Shown here piece after piece: positions 22,260 through 33,084 of a DNA stretch of 60,000 nucleotides. The position numbers and the translations under genes were made by a program. The notes under the pieces were generated by a model. The model did not search any database and was not told where the DNA came from. It was given only the letters and a program-made list of their open reading frames with translations. The stretch lies in contig NW_026728924.1 in NCBI RefSeq assembly GCF_030272615.1, positions 126,001 through 186,000 on the forward strand, read 5' to 3'. How positions within the stretch are numbered: the first letter of the stretch is position 1; every line of letters begins with the position of its first letter. This DNA comes from Cryptomeria japonica (lineage: Eukaryota; Streptophyta; Pinopsida; Cupressales; Cupressaceae).

Positions 22260-23573
22260 CATTCAAGCATTCAGAGAGAAGTGAAGAAGCCTGAAGCTTA
22301 CATTTCCACCATCACTTCTGATTCTGACCCTGAGGACAATGAACCTCTATCTTTCAAAAGGGTACAAAGGAAGAAAGTAGATCAACCATCGGTAGAGCAG
22401 AAGAAGGTGGAGCCTAGGAGGAGACTTGTTAGAAAGGCAACTAAACCTACTACACCACCACCTCTAGCAAGGAAGCTTATATAAAAGAGAAAACTAGTCA
22501 CATCTACTCCGAAAACTACAAGCAAAAAGATGAAGAGTGATGATACTGAATCTGGTAAGACCACAAAGATCTGTGCTGAATTGATTGATGAAATAACCAA
22601 GGATGGAATTTTGAAAAATGTATCTAAGTATTATGAATATTTAGAGGATGATGAACAAAATGAGATTGAAGAGGCAATTTTGTTATACATGGATATATAT
22701 AAGAAAGCTTTAGTAGAAATTTTGAAGGAAATTCCTTTATCACTATACAATAAATTAGATGCTAGAAGAGTTGATGCAATAAAAAGGGATAGAGAAATTA
22801 AGGAAGTATGAGTTTTGGAAATGTGTGGTGCTATAAACAATGAGGAAATGAAAAGATGCATAGATGTTGCAAACAAAACAATATTTAGTAGTAAACCTTA
22901 GTGAATAAGCCTAATGATGGGCATAGTTAATGAGGTAATAAATGAGACCAGTAAGGGTTGGACCAAATTCTTCCAAAAGAATCCAGATTTTCTTACATCT
23001 CATGAAGAGTTTGTTAAGGCAACAAATTCCACCATTCCAGATAAATCAAAAGGGAAAGGTATTTTGGGAAGTTCAACTCCAATTTTTACTAAACCGACAG
23101 TAACTATAGATATATAGACACAACCGACAGTAAAAGAAAGTGTACAGTCTGTACCGACACAAACTATTTTTGAGCAAGGCAATGTACAAGACACTGTGAA
23201 TATTATGGATAATACTCCATTGACAGTAATTGACACTGCACCAAGAGGCGAAGCCACCGGTGCTAAAGAAGATAAGGTAAAGGGAATTGAGTGTACATCA
23301 ACAGTTCATGTTGATTCTTTGACAAAGGTTTTGACAATTGAAACTTCTCAAGTTGAGAAGAAACCAGTCACTAAGATGAGTCCAACTAAGTTGATGATGG
23401 TGGCTACTCAAAAACTATTAAAGGAGGGATCTGTAGAGGGAATAATAGATCAATCAATTACAATGTTGCATAAATTAATCTCGGATTGTCAGATTGAGAA
23501 TGAAACAAGCCCTTCCGACAAGCTTAAGGCATTAACAGAGTACATATCTAACAATTTTCAATCACTACAATAG
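22260..23573 (+). pseudogene. ORF2 of element B, N-terminally deleted, function unknown
   Basis: One reading frame runs from about 22263 to 23573 with stops at 22482, 22809, about 22899, 23115 and 23571. Visible blocks are SDSDPEDNEPLSFKRVQRKK, then KTTKICAELIDEITKDGILK, then LYMDIYKKALVEIL, then KSKGKGILGSSTPI, then SPTKLMMVATQKLLKEGS. The protein is charged and repetitive, with a Lys/Arg-rich N-terminal third and a Thr/Val-rich middle. It matches the C-terminal half of A's ORF2. A's upstream 1.3-1.4 kb is missing here, with the join near 22275. I recognise no catalytic motif. Confidence 0.6.
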
Positions 23574-24382
23574 ATATCAGACCAACATACATTAAAAATA
23601 TTTATTGTGGCTAAGAAAGCCACCTTTGACAAGATCATTGAAACATAGAAAAAGAAAATTGAAGCTAAACTCATGTTCTTATTGAGAACTACTTAAAACA
23701 ATGTACAAATATCTACAGGGTCTGTTGTAACATACAAATTCTTACAGCAAATGTAGATAGCAGATTAAAGGAATTACATGATAAGGTAGCTAGCATTGCT
23801 AATTCTTTTGATGGATTAACCGCACTGGCAACATCTGTTGATGGAGAAATTTTGTCTTTGGAGAACCAAATTTTTTCTTTTGAGAAGGAGAGAGATAAAG
23901 TCATTCGGAGAGCAATGAGTCTTAGATGATTGGTGAGTCTCATATTGGATTCACTAAGTGTACATAAAAGAGAGTGTATGGACATGATTTCCAAACCCAC
24001 ACCAATAGAAGTCAAAGGGAAGGAAACACTGGCACACTTACTAAGTGGACTAGCATCCATATCTAATACTTTCAAAACCAGTTGGGACACATACTTATAG
24101 TTGTTGGATAAGGCTTACCCAAAAATTTTGAAGTTAGTCAAGCTCTAGTAAAACAAACAATATTTATTCACTATTTTGTTCTGAATTCTTCCAATTCTTT
24201 CACCAGTATTTGGCATTGATGCCAAAGGGGGAGTATGCATATGTGTGAAAAATATCAAAAAATATCAGACATGAACATATAGGAAGGACATCAACATATC
24301 AAAAGGAGTTTATTGATCAGAGGGAGCATATTTTAGCTGAATCGACAGGGAATTCATTTTTCATATGAGTATTTCCATCAAT
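23574..24382 (+). other. 3' internal region of element B
   Basis: Degraded continuation of ORF2-like sequence to about 24100, then untranslated sequence. The first of two polypurine-like tracts is at 24221-24233 (caaaggggga). Matches the reverse complement of A at 339-709 and 14795-15000. Confidence 0.6.
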
Positions 24383-24397
24383 GCCAAAGGGGGAGAT
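24383..24397 (+). promoter_or_regulatory. Terminal polypurine tract of element B
   Basis: gccaaagggggagat directly precedes the 3' LTR start TGTTGG. Confidence 0.85.
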
Positions 24398-25285
24398 TGT
24401 TGGAAATTGACACTCATCAGATTCATTTTGTTTTCATTGATGGCAACAAGATCATATGGAAGTCATATACTGACATACACCGACATTAAAGTATCCAGGA
24501 TTATATCAGCACCGACACCGACATCGACATCAAATACTTCAAGGAAGCCGACATTAAGGAATTTTTATTTAGAAAATTATTTTGTGATTATTTTCGAGGT
24601 AGACATTGAATATCTTTTGTAATGTATTGTAAGATGACATAAATCATATTGTTTGTAATGGGTATATAGGTCAGTTTGCTAGGTCATTTTGTAGTGTGTG
24701 AAAAGATGTGACATAGGAGAATATAGTAGAACTGTATAATGCGAAGTGTATGTATGTAGATCATTTGTATGCCAATGTTATATCATGCAATGATTTGTAG
24801 ATAGTTTAGAAATAATTCTTGAAGGAGAAGAGATACCAGTAGTAGTGTTCAGGGTTTATGAACCGGTATAGAGCAAATCTAGAATCAAAACTCTATTTGG
24901 CATAGCAGATGCATTTTGTGAGTTTATTTTCAGTGTTTTACTGCAGCAGAATCTTGTAGTCAGTGAGAATCTTTAATGATGAGCAGTGTGCTCTAGACAG
25001 TGTGTCTTCTTGCATGTGCAGGCCCCCATTATATGTAATATCCTTTCATATGGCTAGTGAATTGATATTGTGGGTCACAAATCCCACCGTGGGTTTTCCT
25101 CTTTGAGGTTTTCCACATATAAATTCTATGTGTTATGGTGTTCATTTATGTGGATGGTTTATTTGCTTCAAGCTATATGTTTATTTATTTACTGGTTTAT
25201 ATGTGTATGGTATAAAAGGATAAAATCTTATCTTACCTATAGAACACTCATTCACCCCCCCTCTCAGTGTTCTTGGATCCCAACA
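24398..25285 (+). repeat. 3' LTR of element B
   Basis: Starts TGTTGGAAATTGACACTC and ends ATCCCAACA. It is 888 bp and followed by the TSD ctata. It carries the conserved terminal block 'attcaccccccctctcagtg' at 25249-25268. Confidence 0.9.
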
Positions 25286-25634
25286 CTATATACCCTATAC
25301 AAATTTTCATGCCTTATGTCAACTTACAAAGACATATACAATATCAAATTACATGTCAGCTAGATAACATAAATGCATAAACATTAAAATCAATTGTCGA
25401 TGTTGGATCCAAGATATGTTGACCTCCAATATCGATAACCTTTACTAAACCATGTCAGCTTGCATTGCTGGTAACCAAAGAAATCCTTTTTCATGTTGGT
25501 GTCGATGTTGGTGAAGTTTCCATGAACTACCTGTCGGTACACCATAGAACCAAAACGTGAAGTCGGAACACAATACCATTTTTCCATCACTGACAACATA
25601 GTGAAACCAACCAATTGAGTCTCAATTGCCAACA
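25286..25634 (-). repeat. 5' LTR of element A, outer part (plus right TSD of B)
   Basis: Bases 25286-25290 are the ctata duplication. The remainder continues A's LTR and ends on the plus strand in 'caattgccaaca', the complement of the LTR start TGTTGGCAATTG. It is homologous to window bases 1-338. Confidence 0.85.
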
Positions 25635-26345
25635 AATTCTCCTTTCTATCTTTATTATTTGTATCCTCTATGGTAGGTTGGGAAGGAAGGTCTTTATCAT
25701 CTAAGGCTTCATCTTTTATATGAGGAGATAGGTCATAAATAAAATGCATAATACCATCTTCCCTACAAATATGTTGATGGTTAAGATAATCTTTAGGAGA
25801 ATAAGGGGGGTCTAAATGAATTGGTAAACCAACATTTTGATCTTGGACTCCTTGCACTAAAGTACCTTTTGAGAAGAGGACTGTGTCATGTTTCTCTTCA
25901 ATGTTTCTTCTCCACTAGAGAGATCATTGATAGGAGTATTGACTCTTTCCTCATGAATAAAAGGTATTTTAGGAGTACAAAAACTCATTTATTCTTCATC
26001 TTGAGAAGGAGTACCATGTATGGAGGGTAAGGTAACATTAAGCAAGGTATTTATGATATCATCCTCTTCCACTAGGATATCTTTTAATGAGAGAAAAATT
26101 TTAGGAGAAAGATCAACATCATTCTTCAAATCTTCCCCTTTAGGAGAGAGAATTTTAAAAGGAGTGTTAATAATCTCTTCTTGCACTAGAATATCCTCAT
26201 GGGAAGGAGAATCCTTAGGAGAGGAAAAATCATAACTATGTATAAAAGAAACATATGAGTTGTCATCATATGAACAAAAGGGAATATTATTGAGATCTTG
26301 AATTAAACTTGAAATTAATTTAGCAAAGAAAGAAAAAAATTCCAT
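25635..26345 (-). pseudogene. Decayed ORF flanking element A, unrecognised
   Basis: The minus strand has two coding-like stretches. 26345-25989 reads MEFFSFFAKLISSLIQDLNN, and 25857 to about 25640 has VGLPIHLDPPYSPKDYLNHQ and GIMHFIYDLSPHIKDEALDD. They are separated by stops at 25860-25988. The first has an internal near-duplication (EDILVQEEIINTPFKILSPK versus KDILVEEDDIINTLLNVTLP). The frame continues into the A LTR only by chance. It is probably part of an older retroelement into which A inserted; I cannot name the family. Confidence 0.35.
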
Positions 26346-27770
26346 TTATTCAATATACTTAAGAAATGTCCACCCAATGTATGCAATGAATAAATTAAAA
26401 ATAAGCTCTGAGAACAAAATAGATTTAAGCAACCCACAAAGAAATTTAACCACAATAAATTAGGATTTTTATGAATTTAACCTTTACATTTATGTAATTT
26501 GAATATTAATCAATGAGTACAAACTTAAAAATTAAAATGCCTACGAATCAGATTTGAGAACACAAATAAAAAATAATGGTGTAAGGAGTCAAGTTCACCA
26601 AAATTTGATGGTGGAAAATTAGGGTTACGGTTAAATTAAGATAATAAAACCACTAAATTACCTAATTCAACATTACATAGGGGAGTAGAGCAATTTAATA
26701 GATCTAGACTTGTAATACAAATATTTTGATCAGATTCTAGGCTCCTTGGATAGGGCTTTCTCCTTGAGTTGAACTGATTTGGATTGTTGAAAATTGAGGA
26801 AAAATAGGTGTTTATTGAAGAGATCAGGAAAAAACAGTGAGCTACAGATGTCGTATAGAGACACCAACCTAGTTCTAGGCAAAATAAGATGTCATAGATA
26901 TATTCCTACTTAAGTTTGATTTTTTAATAGTCTAAATTTGCCACAGTCCTCTAAATTTTTTGCCTCTAAAAGTTGTACCTATTCCTCTTTGTCAATTATG
27001 TTGATCCTCTTGAATGTGGTTGTGTACCTATTTCATGCACACACAGAGAAGAGGAAAATTGTTTGTGAATAGAGGTTTTCCTAAGTTAAACCTCAATTTA
27101 GTAATTGGCCATGTGACAATTTATGGCACTACAATTTCTACTTTGAAATGTGAAATATATATTATATATTTATTTATTACTTTTTAATAGATCCATTTGT
27201 CCTTATTATTATATATTCTAAATTTTTTATGTCTTTATATTTAAAAAAAATGGTTGAGTTTCACATAGTTTTCTTTCACTTTCTTTTACAATCAACACAT
27301 TAGATGTTTCTTCCCTTGGAAGTGACATATTTCAACAGAATTATATATAATATTATATAAATATATTTCATAATATAATAATTTTGGTTTATTTTGTAGA
27401 GGGGTATGTGCAGGATCATGGTGGGCCAAACTAAGCCCTTAAGTGGTGATAAAAATTCAGCAAAAAGAGAGTTAGGCAACTTGATGTAAAAATTTGAATA
27501 AGTTATCAACATTATTTAAAAATATGTAAGAATATAATCTATATAAAATTGAATGTAATTTTTAAGCTACTAGTTGTTTTCTAAAAAAAGAAAATCTATT
27601 TGGTGAAAATTTAAAATTTCAATGCAGTAGTACTAAAATTTTAGGAAAAAGATAAGAAGAAGGTGTCTGTCTGACCACACTAACCACAATAAAATTATAA
27701 GATTTTAGATATAAGTAGAAGATTCATTTCCTAATATGACACGATTTTTTGTAATTTGTTTCAAAAGAAA
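26346..27770. other. AT-rich intergenic DNA, no gene seen
   Basis: Strongly AT-rich, especially 27120-27600, with no ORF of interest on either strand and no clear element ends. Probably old, unrecognisable repeat sequence. Confidence 0.5.
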
Positions 27771-28192
27771 GAGGAAGATGGAGATGGATAAATATAAATA
27801 TATGGAGACAATGAGAGGGAGAGGTGGAGATATAGAAATATAGAGATATAGTGATTAATATATAGATACTGAAGTAGAAATGGATATATAGAGAGTAGGA
27901 GAGATAGAGGGAGAGATAATGTGAATAAGAGATAGATATAATAAGATATACACAGAAAGGGAGAGATTGAGATGGGAAGATGGAGATATAGCGGGAAAGA
28001 GTGAGATAAAGGAGGTGATAGAGGCAAGTAATAGAGAGTAGGAGAGATGGAGGGAGACATGATGTGAATAAGGGATATATATAGAAAGAGGGAAATATAA
28101 GGATAGAAAGGAGATATATATATCTTGAGAAATATAGAGGAGGTGAGAGAGATAAATATATAGAGAGAGCAAGACATGGAAGGAGGGATAAA
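27771..28192. repeat. GA/TA-rich simple-sequence tract (left)
   Basis: Irregular gagagata and tagatata units dominate. The long minus-strand ORFs of Ser/Leu/Tyr/Ile here are repeat artefacts. The right-hand counterpart lies at 42106-42830 across element C. Confidence 0.8.
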
Positions 28193-28307
28193 GGTGTTAT
28201 AATTAATTAAGTATTAAATCATCCAACTAACCCAATATAACTAACATAAGGTGTTATAATTAATTAATTACATAAACTATTCAACTAAGCCAATATGACT
28301 AACATAA
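28193..28307. repeat. 57-bp tandem duplication
   Basis: Two units begin 'ggtgttataattaatta' at 28193 and 28250 and end 'actaacataa'. They differ at several positions. Confidence 0.85.
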
Positions 28308-28461
28308 GGGATGTGTGTCACATGTCAACATCTCCATCCATCTATATACATTATAATATAATATCCCTAGTTACATAATAGAGAGAGGGAGAAATAGAGA
28401 TAGGAAGAGTGAGATAATGAGAGGGGGAGATAGAAAGATATATGAAGTAATATATAGAGAG

Positions 28462-28466
28462 ATAGG
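28462..28466. repeat. Left TSD of element C
   Basis: atagg here versus ataga at 42106-42110, four of five identical. The 3' LTR end itself has mutated from CA to TA. Confidence 0.5.
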
Positions 28467-29483
28467 TGTCAACACTTATCCTTCTGGAGATCTATGGTTA
28501 TGTTTAACCAACACATTGTGTGCACCGACATGTTCAGTGACTTATGCACAGTCACTGGTATATTGTTCACTGATAGGTTATATTGTTCACCGACACTGAG
28601 GATGACTTGTTATCATCTGGAGATCACTTGATTATGTTGAAGACATGGTTTGGATACTTGGTTTTGGTGTTTTGGCTATTGGTCTAATCAGGTTGACATA
28701 TTTGTTGTTACCGACAGATTGGTCTAGGTTATGGATCGGTATGCATTATCTATTCCAGATCAGCACGACACATTATGGAGATGTTTTGTTGATTGGATAT
28801 TGTTGTTAATGTATTGAGCCAACATGATGCATCACATCTTGACTTGTTTGTAATTGATTTAATTGTAATATTATTAGTGAGCCAACCTGCACATTTGGTA
28901 TTAGGTTTTGTATATATGTAAGATCTCAATTGATGAGATAAAGGATATGGGATATGATATGTTAGGCTATGGTATTACAACATGGTATGTGTGAATATTG
29001 AAGATCGTATGAGCAGACCATAGAGAAGGTTCAAGGCAGGTTTGAAGGTGATTATTAGAGCTTAACCAGTACTGAATCCAGCATTGGAGATGCTATTTTG
29101 AGCCGTACATTATTCTAGGATTTAAACATCCTACTGTAGTTATTGCGACTCTCATTTGAGCAGTGTGCAGAACCCATTTGTATACACTTACTATCTATAG
29201 TAGTAGTATCATTTGATGTGGGTAAGGTTTCCCACTGTGGTTTTTTCCCTTATAGGGTTTCCACGTCAATATCTCTATGTTATGTGTTGTGGATGTTGTT
29301 TCTCTTTCTATTTCATGCATTAAGTTTCACAGGTATTGAAATTAACTGTTAATATGTTAACCGACATTAAGTTTGGTTTACCGGTATCAAGTATCAAGTT
29401 TGATTAAGTTGTATTTGGGTTGAAATTCATAGACAACTAGTTCACCATCCACCCCCCTCTCAGTTGCCTTCCGGGTCCTAACA
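28467..29483 (+). repeat. 5' LTR of element C (40-bp terminal deletion)
   Basis: It aligns to 41046-42105 but lacks the first about 40 bases of the intact LTR. The start reads TGTCAACAC, as if the LTR start TGT had been joined to the TGT at 41086. It ends GGGTCCTAACA. It includes 'tttcccactgtggtttttt' and 'cacccccctctcagttgcc' near its end. Confidence 0.85.
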
Positions 29484-29498
29484 ATTGGTATTAGAGCT
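29484..29498 (+). promoter_or_regulatory. Primer-binding site of element C
   Basis: attggtattagagct follows the LTR end; it is the iMet-type site with one change. Confidence 0.8.
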
Positions 29499-29540
29499 AA
29501 GTTCTCTTTTTGGAGAATGCTAACAACTTGAGGAGATCCT

Positions 29541-30662
29541 ATGGCAACAAACATTTTCAGGAAGGACAATCTGAAACTTGATGGAACTAACTATGGTATA
29601 TGGAAGATTAGAATGGAGACACATCTAAATTGCATTGGAAGAGACATATGGGAAGTTACAAAAAATGGTTATGTTGGTCCCACACTAAATCAACCTAATC
29701 CACCAACATTGGGTAAAGATCAAGAAAATGATTGCAAAGCAAGATAAGCACTTTTGAGCGCATTATCAAATCAACAAATCATGGGATTATCAGACCAATC
29801 TACTGCTAAATCTATTTGGGATAAATTGGAGACATTGAATGAAGGAGATACCACTGTCAAAATTGCAAAACTGGAATGTTTCCGAGTTAGGTATGAAAAA
29901 TTGAAAATGGAAGAAGATGAAATAATTTTTGCTTTTATGGAAAGAGTTAATGAAATTGTTTTAGGAATACAATGTTGTGGAGGATCCTTAAGTGAAGATG
30001 AAATTGTTTCTAAAGTTTTAAGAGCATTGCCGCCGACATACAAAATGAAAGTAACTACTATTAATGAGTTGAGAACAATGCCTAATACATCAATATCTAG
30101 AGATACCTTGGTTGAAGAACTTTCAACATTTGAGCTTGAGGAATTTGGTCTTTTTGCTATAATTAAGAGAGATTTAGCTTTCAAAGAAACATTATCTGTA
30201 GCATCATCATCATCATCTAACAAATTTGATTGGAAAGCACTGTATGAAAGAGAACTTGAAGATATCAAAAGGGAAAATGAAGAACTGGAAGAACTTGAAG
30301 CACTATTTGCAAGGAAAATGCCTCAAGATCCAGTTGGAAGTAAGTATGAAGGTAAAGCACCATTTAAATGTTTTAATTGAAATAAAGTTTGTCATATGGC
30401 ATCTAGATGTCCTGACAGACATGCAGGATTGATAGAGGAAGCTAAAAGAACATATAAGCTTAACCCTGAATATCAAAGATACAGATTTAAGAAGAATATA
30501 GACAAATCTTGTTACTATACTGATGAAGAATACTATGTTGATGAAGAAGTTACTGATGATTCTGATGAAGAACCAAAAGATAATGCATGGGCTTTTTGTT
30601 GCAATAAAGGAAGATCAACCGTCACCTACTGTTCCATCGGTAGAGTAAGCCCTGACAGCTAA
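29541..30662 (+). pseudogene. gag of element C
   Basis: ATG at 29541 opens MATNIFRKDNLKLDGTNYGI, the usual N-terminus of copia Gag. TAA at 29745-29747 breaks it. The UBN2-type middle continues in the same phase region (GLSDQSTAKSIWDKLETLNE, KVLRALPPTYKMKV, ELSTFELEEFG) to 30380. The zinc knuckle (CFN-stop-NKVCHMASRC, about 30369-30413) has lost one Cys to a TGA at 30378-30380. An acidic stretch at 30520-30580 (DEEYYVDEEVTDDSDEE) follows. Gag would form the particle and bind RNA. Confidence 0.82.
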
Positions 30663-30679
30663 AATTTAAGAAAAGGATG

Positions 30680-31290
30680 AATGGATCATAGATTCCAGAT
30701 GTTCACATCATATGACTAGTGATAAAAGTAAATTCTTATCTTTTCAGGAATATAGTGGAGGTCTAGTAAGATTTGGCGATGATAAAGATTGTTTGATCAA
30801 AGGAAAATGCACTATATCTTTGGATGGTAAACACAATACTGACAATGTTTATTATGTTGAAGGTTTGAAGCATAATCTTTTGAGTGTTGGTCAACTAGTT
30901 GAAAAGGGATTTCGGTTACAATTCAAGAATGGTAAATGCAAAATCATAAACAGAACTGGATTAGAGATTACAACCGGTAATCAGACTAAAGGTAATATCT
31001 TTCATTTGAACAACAGTGATAAGACATGCTTGATTGCACATATTGATGAAAGTTGGTTATGGCATAAGAGACTTTGTCATGTAAATTTTGATTGCATTAT
31101 AAAGATCAGTTCAACTAAGGCAGTAAGGGATTTACCTAAGATTGCGAAACCTCATAATCTGGTATGTAAGGAATGTCAAATGGGAAAGCAAGTTAAAACA
31201 ACTTTTAAGAGTATTTATGAGAAATCCAATAATGTTCTTGATTTAATTCATACTGACTTATGTCGTCTAACAAGAACAAGAAGTCTATAG
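30680..31290 (+). pseudogene. Protease and integrase N-terminal zinc region of element C
   Basis: The protease signature lies at about 30685-30720, before TSDKSKFLSFQEYSGG, where the catalytic DSG reads DSR. Downstream is the copia block YVEGLKHNLLSVGQL (about 30855-30900). The integrase HHCC zinc finger is visible as LWHKRLCHVNF and VCKECQMGKQVK (31059-31200). LIHTDLCR (31245-31266) contains the first catalytic Asp region of integrase. The frame stops at 31288-31290. Confidence 0.75.
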
Positions 31291-31875
31291 GGAGATAGAT
31301 ACTTTATGCTAATTATTGATGATTATTCTAGAATGTGTTGGGTTACTTTTCTCAAGGAGAAATCAAAAGCTTTTGGAAAATTCAAACTATTCAAGGCAAT
31401 GTTAGAGAATGAAACTGGTAAGAAAATAAAATGTTTAAAATCAGATCAAGGAGGAGAATTTACATCTAAGGAATTTAATACATTCTATGAAGTGTATGGA
31501 ATCAGAAGACAACTATCAACACCCCAGACACCTCAGCAAAATGGAATTGTAGAAATGAAGAACAAAACTATTCTGGAAGAAGCTAGAAGCATGATATTGA
31601 AAGAAAATCTACCTCATGTGTATTGGAGAGAAGTAGTGAATACAATGGTTTACACTTTTAACAGAGTTCACATCAAAGGTGAAACCGGTAAGACCCCTTA
31701 TGAACAATGGTTTGGTAATACTCCTACTCTTAAATACTTCCGAATTTTTGGAAGCAAATGCTATATTAGGAGATATGAGTATATTGGTAAATTTGATCCT
31801 AGAAGTGATGAAGGAATATTTCTTGGTTATTCATCTAAGAGCAAGGCATATAGATGTTTTAATAAAAGACTATAG
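31291..31875 (+). pseudogene. Integrase core of element C
   Basis: In phase with the preceding segment after a TAG. Contains LIIDDYSRMCWVTFLKEKSK, the second catalytic Asp in LKSDQGGEFTSKEF, and the catalytic Glu in PQQNGIVEMKNKTILEEA. It ends with YIGKFDPRSDEGIFLGYS, the copia GKFD box, before TAG at 31873-31875. The enzyme would join element DNA to the host chromosome. All three acidic residues appear present, but flanking stops prevent full translation. Confidence 0.82.
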
Positions 31876-32061
31876 AAAATCATTGAGAGTGCTAATGTGA
31901 AGATAGATGAACAATTTAGAGGAAATTCAAGGTATGTAGATTCTGAACCGACAATTGAGATGATCATGAATGAACCTATACAAAGTGCACCGACACAAAG
32001 TATGGATCCAGTCACACCGACATCATCAGAGAATTCCACATTGACTGAAGAATGACAACAT

Positions 32062-32335
32062 GTGAATAAACCTGGGTATATAAGACTGAATCACTCAGAA
32101 AATCAGATAATTGGGAATAAATTTCAAGGTGTTATGACAAGAGGAAGACTGAAAAATGAAGAAGTATGCTTAATTTCTGAAATTGAACCATCATCTATTA
32201 TTGAAGCTTGTCAAGATGAACATTGTATTAAAGCATTGGAAGATGAATTAGAACAAATTGAAAAGAACAATACATGGACTTATGTCCCCAGCCTAAAGAC
32301 AAAAATGTAATTGGAGCTAAATGGGCATTCATAAA
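32062..32335 (+). pseudogene. Reverse transcriptase 5' part of element C (interrupted by D)
   Basis: The frame reads MTRGRLKNEEVCLISEIEP, then EDELEQIEKNNTWTYVPS, the start of the RVT_2 domain. A frameshift at about 32300 leads to the GAKWAF block, and coding is cut at 32335 by element D. It resumes at 39279 after one copy of the ataaa duplication. Confidence 0.8.
32331..32335. repeat. Left TSD of element D
   Basis: ataaa is identical to 39274-39278 on the other side of element D. Confidence 0.95.
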
Positions 32336-32815
32336 TGTTGGATTTTGCCAAGATCAAGGGCACAATGAAAAGCATAAAAGAGACAATAGAATGACAAGAA
32401 CAAACTGTATTCTCATCAATATAAAAATGATCAACTGGATTAACCAATACAATGAATAGAGGCCTGCTTATATAGGCAAGGCCATATGGATGTATGAGCA
32501 CACAAATATGACAAGTGGCTCAATGAGAAACAAGGGTAGGTAGGAAATAGGTGTGGGTAGGTAGGAGAAATAATATAATATTCCACATGAGGTGGATCAC
32601 CCACCGAAGGTGGAATTATCACTCCACAATAAGTGGATATGATAGTGTAATAACAAGATCAACACCATAAGAGGTGGAATTTCTCCTACACACACTATCC
32701 CAATGTGACACAAACACCCAAGTGTCTCATATCCAAACTACTATAAAATGCATTATCCTAAGTTAACTTAAGTAAGTGTAATAATATCCATAATGAATAT
32801 TTATTTACACCAACA
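32336..32815 (-). repeat. 3' LTR of element D
   Basis: 480 bp, TGTTGG to CCAACA on the plus strand. Identical by eye to 38794-39273. Confidence 0.95.
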
Positions 32816-32828
32816 CCCCCCCTTAAGT
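32816..32828 (-). promoter_or_regulatory. Polypurine tract of element D
   Basis: On the minus strand, acttaaggggggg directly precedes the LTR start TGTTGG. Element E has the same ttaaggggggg motif. Confidence 0.85.
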
Positions 32829-33084
32829 GCAACTTAGGGGAATGAAGACTCAAGTCAACAATGCAAGATGGGTCCCGGCTACAAGGCCATGATAGGTACC
32901 CAGGTACAACATGCAAATGCAAGAAAAACAATGCAATGCAATCTATCATAAACGGAGAAAGGGAGAAAACCCAGTGGGAAAAAACTCCCCCCCAAAAGAG
33001 AGATGAATGTACAATAGAATCTCAATGAAGAAGGACAAAACCTCAAAGAGGAAAAAGTCCCCCCCATAAGAGAGGAAGGAGAAG

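Larger units (their letters stand above)
19948..25285 (+). mobile_element. Element B: second copy of the Gag-only LTR family
   Basis: The 5.3-kb element has LTRs of 901 and 888 bp, an iMet-type primer site with one change, a terminal polypurine tract and a perfect ctata TSD. The internal 3.5 kb holds a 356-codon gag-like frame and ORF2, both broken by stops, and nothing resembling RT or integrase. It lies in opposite orientation to A and within A's LTR. Compared with A it lacks the N-terminal half of ORF2. The LTRs show many differences and small indels, so B is not young. Confidence 0.88.
1..25634 (-). mobile_element. Element A: non-autonomous LTR retrotransposon (Gag-like + unknown ORF2), left end outside window
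   Basis: Read on the minus strand, the order is 5' LTR (25634-25286 joined to 19947-19338), primer-binding site, gag-like ORF, long ORF2, polypurine tract, then a 3' LTR that runs off the left edge (338-1). Two insertions interrupt it: element T at 710-14789 and element B at 19948-25285. The two sides of T join cleanly when compared with element B. A ends with the reverse complement of a 'gagtggact' block at about 14800-14820 and resumes with a 'ttcaaaacc' block near 690, both adjacent in B near 24045-24080. Without insertions the internal region is about 4.9 kb. No reverse transcriptase, RNase H, integrase or protease motif is visible, so the copy could not move by itself. Its left TSD is outside the window. 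Confidence 0.82.

Noticed and set aside
25390-25634. Extension of the 25857 minus-strand ORF into A's LTR
   Set aside because: Chance read-through across the element boundary.
27761-28177. 138-codon minus-strand ORF of Ser/Leu/Tyr/Ile
   Set aside because: Product of GA/TA-rich simple sequence.
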